Assembly: GCA_017405525.1 (NCBI GenBank) | Contig: JAFRAH010000006.1 | Location: 88,539-152,538, forward strand | Source: Synergistaceae bacterium | Lineage (GTDB): Bacteria; Synergistota; Synergistia; Synergistales; Aminobacteriaceae | Direction of reading: 5' to 3' | Length of the DNA stretch: 64,000 nt | In this document: positions 36,005 through 43,287 of the stretch, piece by piece | Position numbering within the stretch: the stretch's first letter is position 1 | Layout of the letters: the number at the start of each line of letters is the position of its first letter | Made by a program: the position numbers and the translations under genes | Notes under the pieces: generated by a model | Told to the model about the DNA's origin: nothing | The model's input: only the letters and a program-made list of their open reading frames with translations | The model's database searches: none

Positions 36005-36541
36005 TTACTCCTCTATTATGATGGTCTTTATGACTACGTCCTTTATGGGTTTGTCCTGCCTGTTGGTCTCAGTGTGGCCTATTGCCTCGACGATGTCCAT
36101 TCCCTCGATGACATGGCCGAATATTGCGTGATGTCCGTCAAGCCACGGTGTAGGCACTAGGGTGATGAAGAACTGTGAGCCTCCAGTGTTCGGGCCAGCG
36201 TTCGCCATTGAGAGGATGCCGGGAGCGTCATGCCTGAGACCTTCGCCGAACTCGTCAGGGATAACGTAGCCGGGGCCTCCGCGTCCTGTACCTGTTGGGT
36301 CGCCGCCCTGTATCATGAAGTTGTCGATTACCCTGTGGAAGATTACGCCGTCATAGAAATTCTTTGCGGCAAGGTCAGTGAAGTTCTTGACGGTGTTAGG
36401 GGCAAGGTCGGAATAGAGCTCAATCCTGAAATCACCCATTGAGGTCTCGAACTTTGCGACGGGTCTTTTTGCGGGCTCGTCAGCGAATGCCGGGGAACAT
36501 ACGAAAGCGAGTGCGAGGACTTCACATATGAACTTGTACAT
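36005..36541 (-). CDS. Exported cyclophilin-type peptidyl-prolyl isomerase
   Basis: This 178-residue protein has a signal peptide (MYKFICEVLALAFVCSPAFA, cleavage before DEP) and a complete cyclophilin domain: YDGVIFHRVIDNFMIQGGDP (about residues 66-85) holds the catalytic Arg, and GSQFFITLVPTPWLDGHHAIFG follows. It would speed proline isomerisation of proteins outside the cytoplasm. The longer frame is rejected; the ATG at 36541 has GGAGGA upstream. It is divergent from the DpnI-like gene, with 80 bases between them. Confidence 0.93.
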   Translation of the reverse strand: MYKFICEVLALAFVCSPAFADEPAKRPVAKFETSMGDFRIELYSDLAPNTVKNFTDLAAKNFYDGVIFHRVIDNFMIQGGDPTGTGRGGPGYVIPDEFGEGLRHDAPGILSMANAGPNTGGSQFFITLVPTPWLDGHHAIFGHVIEGMDIVEAIGHTETNRQDKPIKDVVIKTIIIEE

Positions 36542-36580
36542 GGTGAAATATTTTCCTCCTTCAAATCTGGAATGCCTGAT

Positions 36581-36586
36581 TATAAT
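36581..36586 (+). promoter_or_regulatory. Probable -10 of the DpnI-like operon
   Basis: TATAAT lies 35 bases before the start of the nuclease gene, with TG two bases upstream of it. No clear -35 is present. Confidence 0.4.
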
Positions 36587-36621
36587 ATCACTATTCACAA
36601 TCTCAAAAAGGACAATGAGCA

Positions 36622-37392
36622 ATGAATCTCTTTCTGCCTGAAATGACAGCCTCAAGGTATAAGAGCAACTCCCAGATAGTGAGGGTACTTAGTGAGGCAT
36701 GGATGAAGAACGAGATGTACTGCCCTTCCTGCGGGAATGAAAGCCTGGTGAAGCTCCCGAACAACTCAAGGCTTGCGGATTTCCAGTGTGAGGCCTGCGG
36801 TGAAATATACGAGCTCAAGAGCAAGGGAAGCCCAATCGGGAAGAGCATACTTGACGGGGCATATTACGCCGCGCTTGAACGGATAATGAGCAGCACTAAC
36901 CCTAACCTTTTCGTGATGCGTTACAGTGCCGGACGTGTCGAGGCTCTGACGGTGATACCCAAGCACTTCTTTACGCCCGGTGTCCTGAAGATTCGGCCTG
37001 CACTTTCTCCCACTGCAAGGCGTGCGGGGTATGTAGGCTCGTGGATAATGTATGACGAGATACCTGACGGCGGGAAAATCCCGGTAATCGAGGCACATAC
37101 TGAACGGGACAAAGGCAGGGTGATTGAGGATTATGCGCGGGCTGTGAGGCTGAAGATTGGGAACATAGACCTGCGGGGCTGGCTTATGGACATTCTGAGA
37201 TGCACTGATAAGATCGCTGACGAAATATTTTCACTGGATGACATTTACGCCTTTGCTGGTGAGCTCAGAGAGAAGCACCCTGACAACCACAACGTAAGGG
37301 CAAAAATCCGTCAGCAGATGCAGTTTCTCAGGGACAAGGGATTTATTGAGTTTCTTGGCGGAGGAAGGTACAGGAAAATCGCAAGGAGGTAA
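36622..37392 (+). CDS. dpnC: DpnI-like methyl-directed restriction endonuclease
   Basis: This 256-residue protein aligns by eye with Streptococcus DpnI almost end to end (DpnI has 254 residues). Residues YKSNSQ (13-18), the zinc cysteines CPSCG (34-38) and CEAC (56-59), and the PD-(D/E)xK catalytic set D53, E64 and K66 in LADF and YELKSK are all kept in the same positions. LSPTARRAGYVG (about 130-141) and the C-terminal winged helix with KIRQQMQFLRDKGFIEF also match. DpnI cuts GATC only when the adenine is methylated, so it attacks Dam-methylated foreign DNA. It needs no partner methylase. AAAGGAC precedes the ATG. It is followed four bases later by a DpnD-like gene, as in pneumococcus. Symbol by homology. 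Confidence 0.93.
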   Translation: MNLFLPEMTASRYKSNSQIVRVLSEAWMKNEMYCPSCGNESLVKLPNNSRLADFQCEACGEIYELKSKGSPIGKSILDGAYYAALERIMSSTNPNLFVMRYSAGRVEALTVIPKHFFTPGVLKIRPALSPTARRAGYVGSWIMYDEIPDGGKIPVIEAHTERDKGRVIEDYARAVRLKIGNIDLRGWLMDILRCTDKIADEIFSLDDIYAFAGELREKHPDNHNVRAKIRQQMQFLRDKGFIEFLGGGRYRKIARR

Positions 37393-37396
37393 TGAC

Positions 37397-37651
37397 ATGC
37401 CAAAGTTTAGAGTTCTCATAACAGAAATATTGACAAAAATTGTTACTGTTGAGGCCAAAGACAAACAAGACGCATTGTACAAAGTGGAAGACATGCGAAA
37501 GGATGGAAAATGCACTCTATATTCTGAGGACTTTCTGGATGTCGAGTTTGGTTTTGCGGAGGACGGGCTTAAAATTCAATCTAGCGGGAACGTAATCGAA
37601 TACTATTTTGACAGCGATGATTATGATGATTGTGAGGATTGCGAGGATTGA
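37397..37651 (+). CDS. dpnD: DpnD/PcfM-like small protein
   Basis: This 84-residue acidic protein has the DpnD/PcfM pattern: VLITEILTKIVTVEAKDKQDAL (described in parts: ITEIL at about 9-13, VTVEAKDKQDALYKVEDM at 17-34) and then LYSEDFLDVEFGFAED (about 41-56). In Streptococcus the DpnI cassette carries dpnC and dpnD; the role of DpnD is unknown. It starts at an ATG with AAGGAGG seven bases upstream, which overlaps the end of the DpnI gene, so the two are one operon. The C-terminal tail is extremely acidic (DSDDYDDCEDCED). Family call by pattern only. Confidence 0.75.
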   Translation: MPKFRVLITEILTKIVTVEAKDKQDALYKVEDMRKDGKCTLYSEDFLDVEFGFAEDGLKIQSSGNVIEYYFDSDDYDDCEDCED

Positions 37652-37681
37652 TTATGTCCACAGCATGTAACAAAAACTTGA

Positions 37682-38014
37682 GTCTCCCGGCAATTCGGCA
37701 TAACCTTTCCCAAAGACTTTGCATCGAATAAACGCTGGGACTTCGCTGTAAATACATCCGGCCATGTCTACGCAATTGAGACAAACTTTTACACAGACAA
37801 AGGCTCAAAGCTCAACGAACCCGCACGTAGTTACCGGCTAATCTCAGAACATGCCCGGAACATTGACGGCTTCACGTTCATCTGGATAACTGACGGCAAG
37901 GGCTGGACATCCGCACGCAACAACCTTCAAGACACAAAAAAATCCTCCCCTGCTATCACACAAGGAAGGAATTTATTTCTGCCTTCATATTGCACCCCTG
38001 ACCTGTTGCGCTAA
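37682..38014 (+). pseudogene. C-terminal remnant of a DpnII/MboI-like restriction endonuclease
   Basis: This open frame has no start codon and follows an in-frame TGA at 37679. Up to about 37935 it reads like the C-terminal third of DpnII/MboI nucleases: KRWDFAVNTSG, then YAIETNFYTDKGSKLNEPARSY, then FIWITDGKGWTSARNNLQD (all described in segments). About 200 N-terminal residues and the last few residues are missing. Past 37936 the frame runs into a minus-strand terminator and is meaningless. DpnII cuts unmethylated GATC, the opposite of DpnI. No methylase gene remains. It is best read as a decayed relic of an earlier cassette at this site. Confidence 0.8.
37936..37970 (-). terminator. Intrinsic terminator of the rny-ymdB operon
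   Basis: On the minus strand TCCTTCCTTG (37970-37961) pairs with CAGGGGAGGA (37952-37943) over ten base pairs with two or three G-T, followed by seven T. It lies 40 bases past the ymdB stop and coincides with the break in the DpnII-like frame. Confidence 0.8.
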
Positions 38015-38811
38015 GTTAGTCCTTCGGTCTTGAGCTGTACCCTCTCGATACCCACAGAAAGCCCCGTGTCATCGTCAACCTCAACTATTACCCCGTTGAA
38101 CGCCGCACCGTCCCCGCTGGCCTCGAACTTGCACGGCAACCCCTGCGTGAACTTCGGCATCACTGACTCATAGCTCACACCAAGAATGCCCTCATGTGCC
38201 CCCGTCATTCCTGCGTCAGAGATGTACGCCGTCCCATGTGGCAGAACCCTCTCGTCCGCCGTCTGGACGTGGGTATGTGTCCCGACAACTGCACACGCCC
38301 GCCCGTCAAGGTAGTACGACATGGCCTGCTTCTCACTCGTTGCTTCGGCGTGGAAGTCCACGAACACCGGCAGATTATCCCCGCCCTGTGATTTCAGCTC
38401 CGAGATTAGGGCATCAGCACACGTGAACGGCGAGTCTATCGGCGGCATGAACACCTGGCCGGCAAGGTTGAGGATACCCAGACGTTTACCCTTGCGCTCG
38501 ATGATCCCGTGCCCACGTCCAGGACATGAGGCAGGATAGTTCGCGGGGCGGAATATTCGTGTCTCCGCGTCAAGTGTCGTGAAGAATGCGGGCTTGTCCC
38601 AAATGTGATTGCCTGAAGTCATCGCGTCTACTCCCATTGCGATAAACTCGTCAAATATCTTGTCGGTCATACCCTTACCGTGGGCGGCATTCTCACAGTT
38701 TATGATGGTGAAGTCAAAGCTGCCGTGGAGCCTCCTTATTTCCGGGAGGGCAAGGGCTAATGAATCCCTTCCTGTCCTCCAAGCAACATCGCCCGAAAAA
38801 AGTATTCTCAT
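38011..38811 (-). CDS. ymdB: YmdB family metallophosphoesterase
   Basis: This 266-residue protein matches the YmdB/TIGR00282 family: RILFSGDVAWRTGRDSL at the start supplies the first metal ligands (usually GDVVG), NCENAAHGKG and TSGNHIWDK follow (about residues 39-48 and 65-73), then the FVDFHAEATSEKQAM and VVGTHTHVQTADERVLPHG segments. YmdB is a metal-dependent 2',3'-cyclic nucleotide phosphodiesterase affecting biofilm behaviour. The gene overlaps rny by four bases; the rny-ymdB pair is widely conserved. Confidence 0.94.
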   Translation of the reverse strand: MRILFSGDVAWRTGRDSLALALPEIRRLHGSFDFTIINCENAAHGKGMTDKIFDEFIAMGVDAMTSGNHIWDKPAFFTTLDAETRIFRPANYPASCPGRGHGIIERKGKRLGILNLAGQVFMPPIDSPFTCADALISELKSQGGDNLPVFVDFHAEATSEKQAMSYYLDGRACAVVGTHTHVQTADERVLPHGTAYISDAGMTGAHEGILGVSYESVMPKFTQGLPCKFEASGDGAAFNGVIVEVDDDTGLSVGIERVQLKTEGLT

Positions 38812-40337
38812 TTCGCGAACTCCGAGGCTTTCGTCTCACGTGATACACTGACCTTGATTTGTCCGGGGTACTTCAGCTCAGCCTCAACCCTTCTCGCAAC
38901 GTCAAACGCCAGCTTGTGCACAGTACCGTCATCAGTTTTTCCGGCATCGAGCATGATCCTGACCTCACGGCCTGCCTGCATCGCATAAGCCTTCGTTACA
39001 CCCTCAAAGCTCTGCGCAATCTCTTCAAGTTTCTCCAGCCTCTTAATGTACGCGTCAAGGCTCTCACGTCGTGCACCCGGTCTTGATGCACTTATGGCAT
39101 CAGCTACTGACACGATAACCTCATAGACTGAGCTCACTTCAAGGCTGTCATGATGGCAGGCAATACAGCTCACTATCTCCGGGCGTTCCCCCATTCTCCG
39201 GGCCAAGTCCGCGCCAATCTCTGCATGTGGGCCCTCAGTCTGTCGGTCTATGGCTTTCCCGATGTCGTGGAGCAGCCCCCCGCGACGTGCAAGCTCCTCA
39301 TCAAGCCCCAACTCTGCGGCAATAATCCCGGCAATCTGCGCTACCTCTATGCTGTGAGACAAGACATTTTGGCCGTAGCTGTAACGGAACTTCAACTGCC
39401 CAAGAGTACGCACAAGTTCGTTGTTCATGTTCTTGATGCCGAGCTCAAGTATCACGTTCTCGCCTTCGGTGATCATCTCCTCGTCAATATCACGGGCGGC
39501 CTTCTCGATGAGCTCCTCGATTCTTGCGGGGTGAATGCGTCCGTCAACTACGAGGCGTTCCATGGCACGGCGGGCAATTTCGCGTCTTATCGGGTCAAAA
39601 CTGGAGAGTGTTACTGCTTCGGGAGTGTCGTCAATGATAAGGTCTACTCCTGTGAGGCTCTCGAACGTTCGGATATTTCTTCCTTCGCGGCCAATAATGC
39701 GGCCCTTCATTTCTTCCGACGGGAGGGGTACAACGCTGATGCTGGACTCTCCTGCGCTCTCGACCACGCACCTCTGCATTGCTCCGGCGATAATGTCGCG
39801 GGCTCTCTTGTCGGCTTCACGCTGGGCTGACTCCTCCAGTTCCTTGAGCTTGAGACCCAACATGTGCTTTGCGTCTGCTTCGGTCTTCCGCATTAATATG
39901 TCTTGGGCTTCGTCTTTGGTCATTCCGGCGATTTCTTGGAGCTTGACTTCTTGCTGCTGGATTGTCTCCTCAAGGGCTGAACGTCTCTTTTCGAGGTCTT
40001 CATGCCTAGCTTTGAGCTCGTCTTCTTTGCGGGTTACGCGGTCAATTTTCTTGTCGAGGTTGTCTTCTTTCTGTTCGAGCTTACGTTCTGTACGCTGGAT
40101 TTCGGCTCGTCGTTCCTTGATGTCTTTCTGGGCTTCCTGTCGGAGGCGGGTTACTTCTTCGCGGGTCTCGGTAATTTTGGCCTGCTTGATGCGCTCGGAG
40201 TTCTCTTCGGCTTCTCGGAGCATGTTAGTGATCTGGTTCTTCACGCCGTTGATGCGGGAGTTATCCCACGCCCTCAGTACTGCATAGCCTAATCCTGAGC
40301 CGGCAATGAAGGAGAATAGTGCCAACACATACTGCAT
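38808..40337 (-). CDS. rny: Ribonuclease Y
   Basis: This 509-residue membrane-anchored endoribonuclease has the expected order: an N-terminal membrane helix, a long coiled coil (about residues 25-190), a KH domain with GRIIGREGRNIRTFESLTGVD (about 215-235), and an HD domain with RRGGLLHDIGKAID (about 330-343). It begins mRNA decay at the membrane. The frame could start at a TTG at 40370, but AAAGGAT is better placed for the ATG at 40337. It overlaps ymdB downstream. Confidence 0.95.
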   Translation of the reverse strand: MQYVLALFSFIAGSGLGYAVLRAWDNSRINGVKNQITNMLREAEENSERIKQAKITETREEVTRLRQEAQKDIKERRAEIQRTERKLEQKEDNLDKKIDRVTRKEDELKARHEDLEKRRSALEETIQQQEVKLQEIAGMTKDEAQDILMRKTEADAKHMLGLKLKELEESAQREADKRARDIIAGAMQRCVVESAGESSISVVPLPSEEMKGRIIGREGRNIRTFESLTGVDLIIDDTPEAVTLSSFDPIRREIARRAMERLVVDGRIHPARIEELIEKAARDIDEEMITEGENVILELGIKNMNNELVRTLGQLKFRYSYGQNVLSHSIEVAQIAGIIAAELGLDEELARRGGLLHDIGKAIDRQTEGPHAEIGADLARRMGERPEIVSCIACHHDSLEVSSVYEVIVSVADAISASRPGARRESLDAYIKRLEKLEEIAQSFEGVTKAYAMQAGREVRIMLDAGKTDDGTVHKLAFDVARRVEAELKYPGQIKVSVSRETKASEFAK

Positions 40338-40410
40338 AATATGTTCTTTATCCTTTCTGTTAAACGTCAAACATGAAAATATATATTCCCAAAAAAAAGA
40401 AGGGGTGCTG

Positions 40411-40440
40411 AATTACTTAATCCCTAATCAGTTCGTAATT
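40411..40440 (-). repeat. Orphan CRISPR-repeat-like element
   Basis: On the minus strand, 40439-40416 reads ATTACGAAC then TGATTAGGGATTAAG. It shares ATTACGAA (first 8 bases) and ATTAGGGATT with the 30-bp CRISPR repeat at 47.8 kb, with about four bases missing from the middle. The outer bases AATTAC and GTAATT (40411-40416, 40435-40440) also form a short inverted repeat. It lies in the 130-bp gap between rny and a deacetylase gene. Nothing else is recognisable in that gap. Confidence 0.5.
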
Positions 40441-40506
40441 TGGGCAGATGGTAAAATTCTACATTTTTACTCAGCGTTTAACAAGCAAAATTTTTCATGC
40501 ACTAAG

Positions 40507-41463
40507 TTATGGCTTCCCTGTAAAAGCCTTCCTCCTCCCTGTACCGTCAACCCCAAATTTCTTGTCGAGTGCGTAATTATCCTTTGGCCGCGAAAAATAC
40601 CCGTCCCTCACAGTCTCAGGTTCTCCCATCTCCAAGAGCTCACTGACCTTCACGAACTCATAGCCCTCACCCTCAAGAATGTCTACCAGTTCACGCAACA
40701 AGTTCACCGTACCTTTGGGCACAAGATTAGCGTGGAAGAGCAGGATACTTCCCGGCCTCGTCATCCCCGCAACAAGTCTTGCAGATCTTGCCGCCCTCTT
40801 AGGGTTTGAGTTGTCGCCCGCCTCTGCCGCAACGTCCCACTGAATGACCCGAAGACCCAACCCGGCAATGACCTTCAGAGCCCGCTCGTTGTTCCTGCCG
40901 TAGGGAAGCCTGAAGAGACCCGGAACGTCGGGAATGTCTGTTGCTCCTGACTCCTCACGTAGAAGCTCATATTCTGACTGTGTCCAGAGAACTTGAGCCT
41001 TGAGCCCTTCAGGTGAGAGCAATGCACAGTTGCCATGACTCCAGTTGTGGTTGCCTATCTCGAAAAGTTCACCCTCATTCATGATTTGCTTTACTCGCCG
41101 GGAATGTGTCCTCATCCATTTACCGCCCATGAAGAGAGTTGCAGGCAGGCCACGTTCACGGAGGAAGTTCAGAACGTCCATATCACAGCCTGTAGTGTTT
41201 GTGTCGAGCTCGCACATGTCGAACGTCAGGGCAACGGCCTTCACTCCGTCAGGGAGCTTTACCCGGCGTATCACTCCCTCATCATTGCTCAGGGGCTGGA
41301 GCTCATGGAGAGGTGATAATCTTTCGGGTGCTGATGAGTTGTTGGGGATTGCCCGGCGTTGGTCGAGGCTTGAGGGAGTCCAGCCGTCAATTTCTGGTGA
41401 TGGTGATGATGACGCGGCGGCCATTGTGAGGAACAGGAACGTGAAAATTTTTGCGGCCTTCAT
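40507..41463 (-). CDS. Exported polysaccharide deacetylase family protein
   Basis: This 318-residue protein has a signal peptide (about residues 1-19) and a NodB-type domain: VALTFDMCELDTNTTG (about residues 78-93), the LFMGGKWMRTHSRRV segment and the metal-binding NHNWSHGN (about 138-145, HxxxH). The usual TFDD is TFDM, as in a TFDxCE-type subgroup, so the second Asp metal ligand is replaced. Members remove acetyl groups from sugar polymers such as peptidoglycan. It lies upstream of rny on the same strand, separated by the repeat-like element. Confidence 0.85.
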   Translation of the reverse strand: MKAAKIFTFLFLTMAAASSSPSPEIDGWTPSSLDQRRAIPNNSSAPERLSPLHELQPLSNDEGVIRRVKLPDGVKAVALTFDMCELDTNTTGCDMDVLNFLRERGLPATLFMGGKWMRTHSRRVKQIMNEGELFEIGNHNWSHGNCALLSPEGLKAQVLWTQSEYELLREESGATDIPDVPGLFRLPYGRNNERALKVIAGLGLRVIQWDVAAEAGDNSNPKRAARSARLVAGMTRPGSILLFHANLVPKGTVNLLRELVDILEGEGYEFVKVSELLEMGEPETVRDGYFSRPKDNYALDKKFGVDGTGRRKAFTGKP

Positions 41464-41583
41464 GAAATTATTTGTCTCCTTTGAGTTTTTGGTGTGGGAG
41501 TTATTATATTGCCCGCCCCGAAATTTGAAGTATAATTTTTCCCAACCACATATAAATCAATTCATTCACGAGGTGAAGACATT

Positions 41584-43281
41584 ATGCCAATCCCCGGCAC
41601 CCAAGAAATACGGAAGCCGCTGCTTGAGGCATTCAAAGGAGAAGCCCCCCGGAATTTCGTAATCAGTGATTTTCTCGAACTCATGGCCGGATGTTTCGGG
41701 CTTAATCCCAACGACCTATCATCAGGTGACAAAAATATATTCAAGAGCAGGATAAACGAGGCAAAAATTGACCTGAAGAAGCATAACCTCCTCTCCAACC
41801 CCTCAAAGAACACGTACATGATAACGAAGGCAGGAATAGAGACGCTCGAAGAAGACCCCGACACAATCAGTGATGAATACCTTGCGGGGAAGAAGGCCGG
41901 GAAACTTCCTGTAGCTGAGACGTTCGGGCTTGAAGCTCCTGACCCTGTGATGCCTCCTCCGCTTACTGACACCGAGCTTGAAGACCTCCTGCCTGATGGC
42001 CCGGAGTCTGAGCTTGAGCCTGAGACATTACCGCAGGAAGATACAGCCCCCGAAGATGAGCCCGAAGAACTGCCGGACGAACTACCCCCCGAAAGTGAAG
42101 ACGCTGAACCCGAAATTGCACCAGAGCCAGAAATCCCGGAAGAACCAGTCCCCGAAGACATGCCCGAGCCTGAGACATTGCCGCAGGAAGATACACCCCT
42201 CGAAGATGAGCCCGATGGACTGCCGGAAGATTTACTGCCCCCCGAAAGTGAAGAGTCTGAACCCGAAATCACGACAGAGCCCGAAATCCCAGAAGACCCC
42301 GCCCCCGAACAAGAACCTGAAGTTATGGCCGGGCCTGAGCCTGAGCCAGAACTGACGGAAGAGACGGAGGAATTACCCGAAACCGAAGACATCACTGAAC
42401 ACGAAGAAGCCCCCGGCACTGAGGCATTCCTTGAGCCTGACGATTTCCAGGAGGAGATGACGGAGCCCGGAGCACAGGACGGCCTGCCACCTGAGACCGC
42501 AGAGCCCGATGAACCGCCGGAGATGACGGAAGAATTGCCCGAACTCACGGAAGAGACAGGAGAAATTGAGACCACCGGGGATTTTGCCGGGCAAGAATCT
42601 GAGGATGCCCCTGAAGAAATCTTAGAGCCAGAGGAGGAACATACTGAAGACATGGCCGATATACACGACACTGAAGACATACAGGAAGACTTCACCGCAG
42701 AAGAGCCCGAATACGAAACAGAGCCTGAAGATGACGAGGCAGAACTTGCACGGCTTGCGCAGGAGTTCACGTTCACGCACAGGATCGAGGACGTTATAGC
42801 CCGGCACAACTCAGACCTTGCTGACGAAATACTCATGAAGGCCGCCGGACTTCCTTCTGACAGGTTCGAGATGCTCGTTATAGACCTGCTCTCGAAGATG
42901 GGATATTTTGCGTTTCAGACAGCAAGGTACACCCCCGAATCATCAGGAAGTGGCCTCATTCACGGCGTAATCCTCGACAACAAGACAGGCGCGAACATCT
43001 ACATCCAGGCCCGGAAGCTCTCACCCGGAAGGACAGTAGGCAGGGCAGACATTCAGGATTTTGTGGAGGAACTTGCGGACAAGGGCGGCAAAGGTATTTT
43101 CGCCACAACAGCAAGTTTCTCGGAAAACGCAAAGATTTACGCCAACGATGAACGAATCATGCTCATTGACGGCGTGAAACTAGCTAACCTGATGATAGCC
43201 AACAATTTCTGCGTGAACGTTGAGAAGGTCTTTGAGGTCAAGGCAATAGACACTGACAGTTTCAGCGAGTACGAAGAATAA
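41584..43281 (+). CDS. Mrr-like protein with long acidic linker and altered catalytic site
   Basis: This 565-residue protein has three parts. Residues 1-100 resemble the winged-helix Mrr N-terminal domain (DFLELMAGCFGL, then SRINEAKIDLKKHNLL). Residues about 118-385 form a highly acidic linker rich in Pro, Glu, Asp and Leu, including a 50-residue tandem repeat. Residues about 405-565 match the Mrr catalytic domain: RFEMLVIDLLSKMGY, then TVGRADIQDFVEEL, GIFATTASFSENA and IMLIDGVKLANLMI. In active Mrr proteins the site reads G-x-DG-I and Q-A-K; here it is GLIHGVI and IQARK, so the key Asp is His and the Lys is Arg. It may bind DNA without cutting. It opens a plus-strand run with rimO 6 bases downstream. 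Confidence 0.8.
   Translation: MPIPGTQEIRKPLLEAFKGEAPRNFVISDFLELMAGCFGLNPNDLSSGDKNIFKSRINEAKIDLKKHNLLSNPSKNTYMITKAGIETLEEDPDTISDEYLAGKKAGKLPVAETFGLEAPDPVMPPPLTDTELEDLLPDGPESELEPETLPQEDTAPEDEPEELPDELPPESEDAEPEIAPEPEIPEEPVPEDMPEPETLPQEDTPLEDEPDGLPEDLLPPESEESEPEITTEPEIPEDPAPEQEPEVMAGPEPEPELTEETEELPETEDITEHEEAPGTEAFLEPDDFQEEMTEPGAQDGLPPETAEPDEPPEMTEELPELTEETGEIETTGDFAGQESEDAPEEILEPEEEHTEDMADIHDTEDIQEDFTAEEPEYETEPEDDEAELARLAQEFTFTHRIEDVIARHNSDLADEILMKAAGLPSDRFEMLVIDLLSKMGYFAFQTARYTPESSGSGLIHGVILDNKTGANIYIQARKLSPGRTVGRADIQDFVEELADKGGKGIFATTASFSENAKIYANDERIMLIDGVKLANLMIANNFCVNVEKVFEVKAIDTDSFSEYEE
42016..42315 (+). repeat. Two tandem 150-bp repeat units in the Mrr-like linker
   Basis: GAGCCTGAGACATT occurs at 42016 and again at 42166, giving a 150-bp period that encodes two 50-residue copies beginning EPETLPQEDT. 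The copies differ at several positions and have small internal changes, so the duplication is old or selected. Confidence 0.75.
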
Positions 43282-43287
43282 TCCCTC

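Noticed and set aside
37397..37651. The small acidic gene as a DNA-mimic anti-restriction protein
   Set aside because: The ITE, VEAKD and EDF pattern fits DpnD/PcfM better, and its place after the DpnI-like gene agrees with that.
39535..40287. Plus-strand Ser/Arg-rich frame of 250 codons
   Set aside because: It is the antisense reading of the rny coiled-coil and KH regions; rny is the clear gene.
41562..42836. Long minus-strand frame of 424 codons made mostly of Ser, Gly and Val
   Set aside because: It is the reverse reading of the acidic Glu/Pro/Asp linker of the Mrr-like gene. The composition follows from that and no start signal is present.
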